Origin: JBHJGM01 sp050331815
GTDB taxonomy: Bacteria > Verrucomicrobiota > Verrucomicrobiia > Opitutales > JBHJGM01
Assembly (NCBI GenBank): GCA_050331815.1
Contig: JBHJGM010000007.1
Span: forward strand, 48,801-112,800
Direction of reading: 5' to 3'
Length of the DNA: 64,000 bases
Position numbers and translations under genes: made by a program
The notes under the pieces: generated by a model
Told to the model about the DNA's origin: nothing
The model's input: only the letters and a program-made list of their open reading frames with translations
Databases searched by the model: none
Shown here: positions 50,667-59,014 of the stretch, one piece after another
Position numbering within the stretch: the first letter of the stretch is position 1
How the letters are laid out: each line of letters opens with the position of its first letter

Positions 50667-51416
50667 ATGGCAGCGGGCGACCCCTACCGCCTCGACAATC
50701 AGCGAATCCTGGTCACCGGTGCCAGTTCGGGTATCGGTGCGGCGACGGCGCGGCTGCTGGCCCGGCGGGGCGCTCAGGTGTTGCTTAACGGGCGCGACGA
50801 ACCGCGGCTGAACTCGGTTGCCCAAAGCCTTGAAGGCGAGCAGCCCCAGACTTTCCAGGCAGACCTCAGCGAGCCGGCTGCCCGTAGCGAGTTGGCCCGC
50901 GCAGTCGGGGTGTTGGATGGGCTGGTTTTTTCTGCGGGGGTGGCCAAGCCAGCGCCCGCCAAATTTTGGCAGGCCAAAGACTGGGAACAGACCAACGCGA
51001 TCAATCACGCCGCGCCCCTGTTGTTCGCCCGCGAGCTGCTGAAAGCCAAGGCGCTGGCCGATGGGGCCTCGCTCGTCTTTGTTTCGTCGATCTCCGCGCA
51101 CCGGGCCAGCGTGGGCTACGGACTCTACGCGGCGAGCAAGGCGGCGCTGGAGGCCGGCGTGCGGGTCTTGGCGCTGGAGTTGGCACCTCGAAAAATCCGG
51201 GCGAATTGTCTGGTGCCAGGCTTGGTGGAGACGCCGATGACGGACGCGCAGTCGGCGATTCCAGATGCGTCGATGCAAGCCTACCGCGCGCGCTATCCGC
51301 TGGGCACGGGCGCGCCGGATGATGTTGCTTTGGCGGCCGGCTTTTTGCTGTCGCCAGCCTCAAAATGGACGACCGGCACCAGCCTACTGCTGGACGGCGG
51401 CTACAGCCTCACCTGA
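50667..51416 (+). CDS. SDR family 3-ketoacyl-ACP reductase-like protein
   Basis: A 249-residue SDR with complete catalytic residues. RILVTGASSGIGAATARLL binds the cofactor, FSAGVAKPAP replaces the NNAG motif, and VSSISAH plus GLYAASKAALEAG provide Ser, Tyr and Lys. VPGLVETPMT and TSLLLDGGYS complete the FabG-like pattern. It most likely reduces the 3-keto group made by the ketosynthase to a 3-hydroxyacyl-ACP. It lies between the ACP (3-base gap) and the acyltransferase (3-base gap). Confidence 0.9.
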   Translation: MAAGDPYRLDNQRILVTGASSGIGAATARLLARRGAQVLLNGRDEPRLNSVAQSLEGEQPQTFQADLSEPAARSELARAVGVLDGLVFSAGVAKPAPAKFWQAKDWEQTNAINHAAPLLFARELLKAKALADGASLVFVSSISAHRASVGYGLYAASKAALEAGVRVLALELAPRKIRANCLVPGLVETPMTDAQSAIPDASMQAYRARYPLGTGAPDDVALAAGFLLSPASKWTTGTSLLLDGGYSLT

Positions 51417-51419
51417 GCC

Positions 51420-52052
51420 ATGGAGGACGTTTATATTGTGGGCGCGGGCGGTTTCGCTCGAGAGGTCTTTGCCTGGGCGAGCCAACATCCAGAGTGCGGT
51501 GCGCGCTGGCGTCTGGCGGGATTTCTGGACGACAACCCGAAGGCCCTGGACGGCTTTGATTTGCCGGTCGCCGTGGTTGGATCCATCCGGGATCACCAGC
51601 CCAAACCGAATGAGTTGCTCCTGCTAGGACTGGGCTTGCCGAAGGCGAAGCGTGCCTGCGTAGAATCTTTGCAGGCGCGTGGCGGGCACTTTCTGAGCCT
51701 GATTCATCCCAGCGCGGTCCTGGGCCAGCGCATCACCCTGGGCGATGGTGTGGTGATCTGCCCGGGGGTTATTGTCACCTGTGATGTTCGCATCGGCAGT
51801 TACGCCATGCTCAACTGCCATGCCACGGTGGGCCACGATGCGCTTGTTAGCGACTACACCACGCTGAGTGGACACGTGGATCTGACCGGACACGTGCAGG
51901 TGGGCGCGGAGGTCTTCTTTGGCTCGCGCGCCTCCGTCATTCCGGGCAAGCGCGTGGGCGACGCTGCGGTGGTCGGCGCGGGTGCCGTCGTCATACGCGA
52001 TGTACCGACGGGCTCGACGGTTTTTGGCAACCCGGCGCGGGTGATTGCCTAA
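51420..52052 (+). CDS. PglD/NeuD-type sugar acyltransferase
   Basis: A 210-residue left-handed beta-helix acyltransferase. The N-terminal Rossmann-like nucleotide-sugar domain has VYIVGAGGFAREVFAWA and FLDDNP; the hexapeptide-repeat domain (about residues 95-210) contains NCHATVGHDALVSDY, whose His is the expected catalytic base. PglD N-acetylates a UDP-4-amino sugar using acetyl-CoA; NeuD relatives O-acetylate sialic acids. Here the neighbouring ACP and ketosynthase genes suggest that the acyl donor is a carrier-bound hydroxyacyl group. Its stop overlaps that of the opposing EpsI gene by four bases. Confidence 0.9.
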   Translation: MEDVYIVGAGGFAREVFAWASQHPECGARWRLAGFLDDNPKALDGFDLPVAVVGSIRDHQPKPNELLLLGLGLPKAKRACVESLQARGGHFLSLIHPSAVLGQRITLGDGVVICPGVIVTCDVRIGSYAMLNCHATVGHDALVSDYTTLSGHVDLTGHVQVGAEVFFGSRASVIPGKRVGDAAVVGAGAVVIRDVPTGSTVFGNPARVIA

Positions 52053-52846
52053 AGGCTGCGGGGCGCGCTCGCGCCAGTTGCCTGCGCGCTTTCGACGGCG
52101 GAACCGGAATCACCCGCGGTACTGCCGATCTGCAAAGGCACATGCGCCACAATGTCTTTCATGACGACTTGCAGCTTTTCGTTGTTCCAGAAACTGCCGT
52201 CCTCATTGACGTTGAGCGGGCGGTTGGTGTGAACACGCAAAAAGTACTGCTGCTGACGCTGATTGAAGCCGAAGCGCTGGAAGTCGTCGAAGACAAGCAG
52301 GCCGCGTTTGATTTTGCCCCAGATGCTGGCGTCCCAGCCCTCGGCTTCGTAGCCGTACAAACCGTCGCCGACCAGATGCCAAAAGATGACATCAACCTCG
52401 TGGCCGTTGGGAGTTTGGTAGCGACCGTACTCGGCAGGTTTGATGGGCGTACCGCCGACTTGGAGGCCTTCGAAGCGCTGGCGGTCGAGTCGGGTCATGC
52501 CGGCGTTGACCCAGCAGGTGTCGGGGTTGTGGGTGCCGACTCGGTTGTAGGGGGCGGTGCCGGGCTTCCAGTAGGCGAGGTAAACTTGGAAATAGGTGCC
52601 ATCGTAGGCGTAGGTGCGCACGATGGAATCATCGTATTGCAGGATTGCACGCACGCGTTCATCGGCAAAGTCCTCGGCACCCAACTCATCGGAATGTACC
52701 GCCCAGTTGCCCAGTTCATCCGGAAGTACCTCGGTGAGCGGCACTTCCAGCGGAGGGACTTCTTCGGTGCTCATGGACACCAAAATTTGCATGCCAAGGA
52801 TGAAAACAACGGTGAGAGCGCCAACGATGAGGATGATTTTTTTCAT
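52049..52846 (-). CDS. epsI: Exosortase-associated EpsI family protein
   Basis: A 265-residue protein with an N-terminal membrane segment (residues about 3-22, MKKIILIVGALTVVFILG) and a periplasmic EpsI domain. VLPDELGNWAVHSDELGAED, VYLAYWKPGTAPYNRVGTHN and PDTCWVNAGM are the characteristic blocks. EpsI proteins are linked with exosortases, which sort PEP-CTERM proteins and accompany exopolysaccharide production. No exosortase is in the window. The last 30 residues are low-complexity Ser/Ala. The gene is opposite in direction to the glycan genes around it, so it has its own promoter in the 21-base divergent gap or inside the neighbour. Confidence 0.85.
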   Translation of the reverse strand: MKKIILIVGALTVVFILGMQILVSMSTEEVPPLEVPLTEVLPDELGNWAVHSDELGAEDFADERVRAILQYDDSIVRTYAYDGTYFQVYLAYWKPGTAPYNRVGTHNPDTCWVNAGMTRLDRQRFEGLQVGGTPIKPAEYGRYQTPNGHEVDVIFWHLVGDGLYGYEAEGWDASIWGKIKRGLLVFDDFQRFGFNQRQQQYFLRVHTNRPLNVNEDGSFWNNEKLQVVMKDIVAHVPLQIGSTAGDSGSAVESAQATGASAPRSL

Positions 52847-52867
52847 TCGCAGTCTGGGACAAAAGTT

Positions 52868-53395
52868 TTGCATGTTAGTACCATCGAATCTTCACGGAAT
52901 CAACCCACGGGTCAGGCGCTTGACGCGCTTTCCTGGCAGCGCTCGTTTCGGCTGGACGCCGCTTACAAGCCGCAGGTCGAGGCGCTTTTCTTCTTCAACC
53001 CGCGTCAGACGGCTTTTCTGCCGTGGATCGAAGCGGCGATCGAGCGATTTGGCATTCCCAAACTGGAGGTGAACGCTCAGCGGCAGCTGCATTTCACCTT
53101 GGGAGACGAGCCCGTGGATGCCCTCTATCTGATTGATCGTGAATTGTTTGTGGAAGATCTGCCCAGGGTTGTGGCCGTCGCGCTTCATCGGCGGGTAGCG
53201 CCCGATCGGCTGGCGGTGATTCACCTGGCCCTGGACCCGGAGGCACCTGGGGCTTCCACTGGACAGCTGATGGACGCCCTGCTTTTGCAAATGAGAACGC
53301 TCGCGCAAAAAGCCCGCGGCGTGAAGTGGCTTTGGCTCCTGTATGCCCCGGGCGAGGGCGTATTTTTCAGAGTACTTGAACCAGACCCGGCCTGA
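52868..53395 (+). CDS. Hypothetical protein in glycan locus
   Basis: About 175 residues, not recognised. The conserved-looking core is WQRSFRLDAAYKPQVEALF, then PRQTAFLPWIEAAIERFG, and a C-terminal half with VIHLALDPEAPGAST and ARGVKWLWLLYAPGEG that looks like an acetyltransferase-type alpha/beta fold, but this is only an impression. No ATG or GTG occurs in frame between the EpsI gene and the core; TTG at 52868 is the most reasonable start and is uncertain. The gene lies in the glycan locus and is followed by the aminotransferase gene. Confidence 0.6.
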   Translation: MHVSTIESSRNQPTGQALDALSWQRSFRLDAAYKPQVEALFFFNPRQTAFLPWIEAAIERFGIPKLEVNAQRQLHFTLGDEPVDALYLIDRELFVEDLPRVVAVALHRRVAPDRLAVIHLALDPEAPGASTGQLMDALLLQMRTLAQKARGVKWLWLLYAPGEGVFFRVLEPDPA

Positions 53396-53428
53396 AAAAG
53401 CCCGTTGCCGGTGCAAAGCGGGTCGACT

Positions 53429-54619
53429 ATGACTGCGCGCGAATCGCTAATGAAGCCACCGACCCAACCCACCCAACCGACCGGCCGACCCTACCGCATC
53501 TACTTGTCGCCGCCGCATTTGAGCGGGCTGGAACAGCGTTACGTGGCCGAGGCGATGGCAGACAACTGGGTGGCCCCCGCCGGGCCGGACCTGGCGCGCT
53601 TTGAGCAGGCTTTCATGGCGGCCACCGGAGTTGCGCACGCTGTGGCGGTGGCCTCTGGCACGGCTGCACTGCACCTGGCGCTGCGATTGGCCAAGGTCGA
53701 GCCGGGCGATGAGGTCCTGTGCTCGGACGTGACTTTTGTCGCCACGGGCAACCCCATCCTCTACCAGGGGGCGACGCCCGTCCTGATCGACTGCGAGCCT
53801 GCAAGTTGGAATCTCGACCCGGAACTGTTGGTTGATGCTATTTCCGACCGGCGGCGGCTGGGGAAATCGCCAAAGGCGCTGGTAGCGGCCCACATCTACG
53901 GTCAGGCCGCGCAGATCGAACGGGTCGCCGAGATTTGCGCGGCGGAGGGAATCGTTTTGATCGAAGACGCCGCCGAGAGCCTTGGCTGTGCCCTCGAGGG
54001 TCGGCAGCCGGGAACTTTTGGGCGGATGAGCGCCTTTTCCTTTAACGGCAACAAAATGCTCACGACCGGGGGCGGCGGCCTGTTTGCCAGTCAAGATGCA
54101 TCGCTGGCTCAGCGGGCACGTCACCTGGCCAGTCAGGCGCGCCTGCCCGGAGCCTTTTATGACCACGACGCGCTCGGGTATAACTATCGCATGAGCAACA
54201 TCCTGGCGGCGATCGGGCGAGGGCAGCTCGAAACCTTGCCTGAACGCGTGCGCCGTTGCCGTGAGATTTTCCAGGCCTATCAAGCTGCCCTGGGCGAGTT
54301 GGAGGGGATTGGCTTTCAGCCGCAGTTGCCCGGGACAGAGGGCTCGCGTTGGCTGACGGTGATGACCGTCGACCCGGAGGTTCACCCGGAGGGCCGCTAC
54401 CGGGTGTTGCGCCATCTGGAGGCGCATGGCATCGAAGCGCGTTCGATCTGGCGGCCGCTGCACCAGCAGGCGGTGTTTCAGGCCTTTCCGTTGTACAGCA
54501 ACGGCGTGGGCGCAGCGCTCTTTGAGGCCGGCGTCTGCCTGCCCAGTGCCACGCAGATGAGCGAGAGCGACCAGGCGGAGATCATCGGACGGGTCAAGGA
54601 GGCGCTGGGGCTTGGCTGA
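53429..54619 (+). CDS. DegT/DnrJ/EryC1-family sugar aminotransferase
   Basis: A 396-residue PLP-dependent nucleotide-sugar aminotransferase. VASGTAALHLALRLA binds PLP phosphate, IEDAAESLGCALEGRQPG contains the PLP-ring Asp, and AFSFNGNKMLTTGGGGLF carries the Schiff-base lysine. These blocks are closest to the PglE/LegC type that makes UDP-4-amino-4,6-dideoxy sugars. YNYRMSNILAAIGRGQLE is a further family motif. Its product would be a fitting acceptor for the PglD-like acyltransferase at 51420. No sugar 4,6-dehydratase is present in the window. Its stop overlaps the next glycosyltransferase start. Confidence 0.92.
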   Translation: MTARESLMKPPTQPTQPTGRPYRIYLSPPHLSGLEQRYVAEAMADNWVAPAGPDLARFEQAFMAATGVAHAVAVASGTAALHLALRLAKVEPGDEVLCSDVTFVATGNPILYQGATPVLIDCEPASWNLDPELLVDAISDRRRLGKSPKALVAAHIYGQAAQIERVAEICAAEGIVLIEDAAESLGCALEGRQPGTFGRMSAFSFNGNKMLTTGGGGLFASQDASLAQRARHLASQARLPGAFYDHDALGYNYRMSNILAAIGRGQLETLPERVRRCREIFQAYQAALGELEGIGFQPQLPGTEGSRWLTVMTVDPEVHPEGRYRVLRHLEAHGIEARSIWRPLHQQAVFQAFPLYSNGVGAALFEAGVCLPSATQMSESDQAEIIGRVKEALGLG

Positions 54620-55856
54620 GGTGCCGTCAACCGGGGCCCAACGCCGCCCAGTGCGCATCTGCAGCAACGTGGCCGGGGAGCAGCTGCGCTTTCTAAAAAA
54701 GTGCCTGGAGCACGCGGGTTACGAGGCTGCGTTACACACGCCCATCGACGAGGCGAGTTACCGTCGCTTGAGCTCCGGGGGGAGGCTGGGCCGGCTCTGG
54801 CTGCGAGTGCGGATGTACCTGACTTATCCGCTGGGGCTGATTTGGCGCGCGTTGCGCGACCCGTCCGAGGTGCTCTACATCGTCACCAGCAATGGTTTTC
54901 ACGCCCCCTGGCTGGCGGCGGAAGCCCGAGCGCTGAAGGATGCGCCGGTCGTGCATCTATTGTATGATTTGTTTCCCGATGCCTTGGAGGTTGCGGGCTC
55001 CTGGGAACGCGATTCGATGGCCTCGCGTTTAGTGGGCGGCGTGCAACAGCGCACCCAGCGCATCTGTGCCGGCACGGTGTATCTGGGTGAATTTCTGCGT
55101 GCGCATGCCGAAGCGCGCTGGGGTGAAGCCGCTCTGAGCATGGTGGCGGACGTTTCGGCGGAAACAGATGCGACGCCGCCAGAGCTGAAACCCCCGGACG
55201 ACACCCTGGTTTTTCGCTACGGCGGCCAGCTTGGCTGGATGCACGAGGCCGAACTGCTGGCCAACTGCATTCGCGCGGTGGTTGAAAACCCTCCCAAGGA
55301 GCGCGCGGTACGTTTTGAATTGAATGTATCGGGCGCGCGGGCGGCGTGGATTCAGGATGCGCTGAAGGGCCTGCCCGGCGTAGAGGTAACGGGCACTCTC
55401 CCCATCGAAGCCTGGCGCGCGCATGCTCCGAACTGCCACGTGGGCCTGGTAACGCTGCAGCCGGGTGGGGCGACGGTCTGTCACCCCAGCAAAAGCTACG
55501 GGATGCTGGCGCATGGGTTGGCGTTGCTCGTGCTGTGTCCGCAGTGGAGCGATTTGGCCCGGCTGGTCCACCGGACGCAGACCGGCGTGGTCGTTTCCAC
55601 GACTCCGGAGGGCGTCGTCCCCGAGCCGGGCGGGACCGATTATTTTCAGTTGGTTGAGCAGCGCCGCGCGGAGGCGAAGGTCATTGAAGAATTCAAGGCG
55701 GCGGTGCATGGGCTGGCCGCGAAACCCGAATTGCTCGCCCAAGCACGTTTGAATGCCCAGCGGGCGATGCGCGATCAGTTTAACGCAGACAGTCTGGGTG
55801 CACGCTGGAGTGGTTTTTTGGAGGCGGTGGTGGCTTCACGGGCTGCTGAAAATTGA
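54612..55856 (+). CDS. Glycosyltransferase (GT4-like)
   Basis: A 414-residue protein with a GT-B glycosyltransferase layout. The N-terminal half has CSNVAGEQLRFLKKCLEHAGY and YDLFPDALEVAGSW; the C-terminal half has FRYGGQLGWMHEAELLANCI and a nucleotide-sugar region LQPGGATVCHPSKSYGMLAHG, close to the motif seen in WbuB-like enzymes. It is translated from TTG at 54612 (or GTG at 54621), overlapping the aminotransferase stop. Donor and acceptor are unknown. Likely cytoplasmic face of the membrane. Confidence 0.82.
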   Translation: MAEVPSTGAQRRPVRICSNVAGEQLRFLKKCLEHAGYEAALHTPIDEASYRRLSSGGRLGRLWLRVRMYLTYPLGLIWRALRDPSEVLYIVTSNGFHAPWLAAEARALKDAPVVHLLYDLFPDALEVAGSWERDSMASRLVGGVQQRTQRICAGTVYLGEFLRAHAEARWGEAALSMVADVSAETDATPPELKPPDDTLVFRYGGQLGWMHEAELLANCIRAVVENPPKERAVRFELNVSGARAAWIQDALKGLPGVEVTGTLPIEAWRAHAPNCHVGLVTLQPGGATVCHPSKSYGMLAHGLALLVLCPQWSDLARLVHRTQTGVVVSTTPEGVVPEPGGTDYFQLVEQRRAEAKVIEEFKAAVHGLAAKPELLAQARLNAQRAMRDQFNADSLGARWSGFLEAVVASRAAEN

Positions 55857-55908
55857 GGTTTACCTTTGGCGGGGTATGGTGTGGCCTTCCCGGCTCTCTC
55901 TGGCACTC

Positions 55909-57147
55909 ATGAGCACTTCCGACAAGCGCCGCCGCATTCTCCTGATCTCTCAGGTGTATCCGCCCGACCCGGCGGCAGTTGGTCAGTATATGGCTGAGTT
56001 GGGCGAGGCGCTGGCGGGGCGCGGCTGGGATGCGCGAGTGCTGACCTCGGGCAGTGGGTACGAGGATCCCTCGATCAAATATCCGCCCAGAGAAAATCTA
56101 CGCGGGGTGCAGGTGCGACGGCTGCCCTTCTCCTCGCTGGGCAAGAAAACCATCCTGCACCGCCTGGCAGGGCAGGGGCTTTTCTGTCTACAAGCGATTT
56201 TGCGCGGGCTTTTCATGCCCAAGCTTGGCCTGATCGTGATCACCACCTCGCCACCCATTGGGAGTCTGGTCGGGCTGACGGTGGGGCTTCTGCGACGGTG
56301 TCCGGTGGCCTATTGGGTGATGGACATCAACCCCGACCAGGCGGTCATCCTGGGCAAGGCGCGCGCAGGCAGCTTACTGGTGCGCCTTTTCGAAAAGTTT
56401 GACCGGGCCATCCTGCGGCGGGCCAAGGCGATCATCACCCTGGACACCTACATGGCTGAGCGCCTCAAGCGAAAGGCACCCAGCGCCGCCCCGCGCATCG
56501 AGTCGGTTGCGCCCTGGCCCATGGAGGAGCGGCTGGAGCGCATCGCGCACGCCGACAATCCCTTCCGCAAGGCGCATGGCCTGGAGGGTAAAACCGTCAT
56601 CATGTACAGCGGCAACCATAGCATCGCACATCCGCTGGATACTGTGCTGGAGGCAGCGCTGAGGTTGCGTGATCATCCGCGGCTTGAGTTTCTGTTCATC
56701 GGTGGCGGGCACGGCAAAAAATCCATTGAGGCGGCTATCGAACGCGCGCATCCGGCCAATCTACGCTCATTGCCTTATCAGCCTTTGGAGACGCTTTCGC
56801 AGTCGTTGTCGGCGGCGGATGTACACCTGGTGGCCATGGGTACGCAGATGGTCGGAGTGGTGCATCCGTGCAAGGTCTACGGAGCCCTCGCTCTGGCAAA
56901 GCCGGTTTGCTTCATTGGGCCGCGCCCCAGCCACGTGACCGACCTGCTCGACGCCGCCGACTGCGGGTGGGCCGTGAATCAGGGGGCGGTCGATGCGCTG
57001 GTCGAGCGCTTTGAAGCCATCGCCGAGGCAGACCCGCAGGAACTCGAAGCCATGGGCCAGCGCGGCCAGCAACTGATTGGCGAGAGGTTTTCCCACCAGG
57101 CTCTCTGCGCCCGCGTCTGTGAACGCCTGGAAGCCGTGGCCCGCTAA
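55909..57147 (+). CDS. Glycosyltransferase family 4 protein
   Basis: A 412-residue GT4-type enzyme. RILLISQVYPPDPAAVGQYM is the N-terminal signature, MYSGNHSIAHPLDTVLEAAL the start of the nucleotide-sugar domain, and FLFIGGGHGKKSIEAAI and VHPCKVYGALALAKPVCFIG the donor-binding blocks (WbuB/WcaI type). It should add one sugar to the lipid-linked glycan. The ATG at 55909 was chosen because the Rossmann fold follows directly; it is 52 bases after the previous gene. It is the last recognisable gene of the glycan locus. Confidence 0.9.
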   Translation: MSTSDKRRRILLISQVYPPDPAAVGQYMAELGEALAGRGWDARVLTSGSGYEDPSIKYPPRENLRGVQVRRLPFSSLGKKTILHRLAGQGLFCLQAILRGLFMPKLGLIVITTSPPIGSLVGLTVGLLRRCPVAYWVMDINPDQAVILGKARAGSLLVRLFEKFDRAILRRAKAIITLDTYMAERLKRKAPSAAPRIESVAPWPMEERLERIAHADNPFRKAHGLEGKTVIMYSGNHSIAHPLDTVLEAALRLRDHPRLEFLFIGGGHGKKSIEAAIERAHPANLRSLPYQPLETLSQSLSAADVHLVAMGTQMVGVVHPCKVYGALALAKPVCFIGPRPSHVTDLLDAADCGWAVNQGAVDALVERFEAIAEADPQELEAMGQRGQQLIGERFSHQALCARVCERLEAVAR

Positions 57148-57157
57148 TCCCAGGCCC

Positions 57158-57348
57158 GGTGACCCGGGCGGGACATGTTTGCTTCGCAAATTGGGTCTCT
57201 ACTCCAGAACGCGATGTGAGAACGGGCTACGAATGCCATCGCGCATGCTTAAATCTGTCATTGCGAGCGTGCCCCTGTGGCGCGCGTAGCAATCCAGGCG
57301 CAGGCCCTAGCTCGGTGACCCGGACAGGACATGTTTGCTTCGCGAATT
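57158..57348. repeat. Direct repeat pair, 35 bp, in intergenic region
   Basis: Two 35-base copies beginning GGTGACCCGG and ending GCTTCGC-AATT lie at 57158-57192 and 57314-57348, with 32 of 35 positions identical and 121 bases between. Both include GGACATGTTTGCTTCGC. They flank a separate palindrome-like element. No gene is seen here. Confidence 0.7.
57257..57295. repeat. GTCATTGCGAG...GCAATCC-type intergenic element
   Basis: The segment starts GTCATTGCGAGCG and ends CGCGTAGCAATCC, with ATTGC/GCAAT as inverted arms. Sequences of this form (CATTGCGAG ... GCAATCC) are well-known dispersed palindromic repeats in several unrelated bacteria. Only one copy is visible here. Confidence 0.5.
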
Positions 57349-57377
57349 AACTAATGTATTTATGATACGAAACAAGA

Positions 57378-57470
57378 ACGTCGTGTCTTCGTGACTTCGT
57401 TGTAAACACCGTAGGCCTCGGTGCCTTCGTGGCAAAACTTACACACCATCGCGGCTTCGCGGTGAAAACC
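57378..57470. repeat. Degenerate tandem CTTCGTGG-type units
   Basis: Three loosely repeated units carry TCTTCGTGAC, GCCTTCGTGGC and GGCTTCGCGG, the latter two followed by AAAAC. They fill most of the gap before the uxaC stop. Such units are frequent in intergenic DNA of this kind of genome; their role is unknown. Confidence 0.5.
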
Positions 57471-57480
57471 GAAAGCGCCC

Positions 57481-58905
57481 CTACAACGCGGGCACCTCGA
57501 AGCCAAAGTGCTGGGCGGCGTTGTGGTAGCAGACGTTGGCGATGAGCGGTTCGTAGAGCGCGGGCTCGTCGGGGATAAGGCCCTGCTCCACTTCGCTGCC
57601 GACTATTTCGCAGAGCAACCGCCTGAAGTACTCGTGCCGGCAGTACGACAGGAACGAACGCGAGTCCGTCAGCATGCCTACAAAGCGTGAGAGCAGTCCG
57701 GTGTTCGAGAGCGCGTTCATCTGCGCGGCCATCCCTTCGAGTTGGTCGTTGAACCACCAGCCCGAGCCGAACTGTATCTTGCCGGGGATTTCGCCGCTGC
57801 TGTCCTGGAAGTTGCCGGTCAGGGTGGCGAAGAGGTAGTTGTCGATGGGGTTGAGGTTGTAAAGGACGATGCGCGGCAGGGTGCCGCCCAACTCGAGCGT
57901 GTCGAGGTAACGCGCGAGGGTGCGCCCTTGGGCAAAGTCGCCGATGGAGTCTGCACCGATGTCCGGCCCGAGCTTTTTGAAAAGGCGCGTGTTGGTGTTG
58001 CGCAGACCGCCCAGGTGAAGCTGCTTGGTCCAGCCCCGGTGAAAATCCAGCACGCCGAAATAGACCATCAGGAAAGACGCGAACTGGCTTTTTTCCTCGG
58101 CGGTGGCGTTCTCGCCAGCCTTGGCCTTGTCGAAAATCGCGGTGGCGGTCTCTTCGGTGCAAAAGTCCGCGTAGCAGTGCTCCATGCCGTGATCGGAGAG
58201 GCGCCCGCCGATCTCGTGAAAGGTGTCGTGGCGCTCCTTGAGCGCGGTGGTGAAGCTCGAAAAGCTGTCGCACTTGACGCCGGATACGGCTTCGAGTTGC
58301 GCGAGCCAGGCGTTCCACTCGGTCGCCTTGTCGACGTTGAGTGCCTTGTCCGGACGGTAGGTGGGGTAGACGCGGGTTTTGAGCGCACCGGCCTGATTGT
58401 GCTCGGCGATCGTCTGGTGCTGCTTGAGAGGGTCAGTGGGGTCGTCGGTGGTGCAAACAACCGCGACCTTGAATTTGTTTAAAATGTCATGCGCTTTCAG
58501 CCTGGGAAGCTGGGCGTTGACGCCATCCCAAATCTCCTTGGCGGTAGCCTCGCTGATCAGAAGATCGATGCCGAAGTAGCGCCGCAGTTCCAGATGGCAC
58601 CAGTGGTACATCGGGTTGCGCAGCGTCATGGGAACCGTCCGGGCGAAGGCGAGCCACTTGTCGTAAGGGTCGGCGTCGCCGGTGCAAAATTCCTCAGCGA
58701 TACCGTTGGCGCGCATGAGCCGCCATTTGTAATGGTCGCCCGCGAGCCAGATGTCGGTGAGGTTTTCGAACTGCCGATTCGAGGCGACGTCCTCGGGGGG
58801 CAGGTGGCAGTGATAATCGATGATGGGCAGCGGTGCAGCTACCTCGTGATAAAGGCGCTTGGCCGTCGGGCTGGTCAGCAGGAAATCGTCGTCGAGGAAA
58901 GGCAT
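57481..58905 (-). CDS. uxaC: Glucuronate isomerase
   Basis: A 474-residue uronate isomerase converting glucuronate to fructuronate and galacturonate to tagaturonate, the first step of hexuronate breakdown. PIIDYHCHLPPEDVA is the metal-binding HxH, DIWLAGDHYKWRLMRANG the substrate region, and VCTTDDPTDPL, GGLRNTNTRLFKKLGPD and FVGMLTDSRSFLSYCRHEYF (split) the conserved blocks. Length and start are normal. The mannonate-oxidoreductase-like SDR at 59780 lies nearby on the same strand, and UDP-glucuronate-type surface sugars are made elsewhere in the window by Ugd. Confidence 0.96.
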   Translation of the reverse strand: MPFLDDDFLLTSPTAKRLYHEVAAPLPIIDYHCHLPPEDVASNRQFENLTDIWLAGDHYKWRLMRANGIAEEFCTGDADPYDKWLAFARTVPMTLRNPMYHWCHLELRRYFGIDLLISEATAKEIWDGVNAQLPRLKAHDILNKFKVAVVCTTDDPTDPLKQHQTIAEHNQAGALKTRVYPTYRPDKALNVDKATEWNAWLAQLEAVSGVKCDSFSSFTTALKERHDTFHEIGGRLSDHGMEHCYADFCTEETATAIFDKAKAGENATAEEKSQFASFLMVYFGVLDFHRGWTKQLHLGGLRNTNTRLFKKLGPDIGADSIGDFAQGRTLARYLDTLELGGTLPRIVLYNLNPIDNYLFATLTGNFQDSSGEIPGKIQFGSGWWFNDQLEGMAAQMNALSNTGLLSRFVGMLTDSRSFLSYCRHEYFRRLLCEIVGSEVEQGLIPDEPALYEPLIANVCYHNAAQHFGFEVPAL

Positions 58906-59014
58906 GGCAGCGTTAGGGTGCGAAGTCGGCGGAAGGGAAGGCCCTTCACGTCACCGGTTTTTGTCCGAAGAATGAGGGAGCGTCTCCCCCGCACAACCCG
59001 AAAATCCGTTCTCA

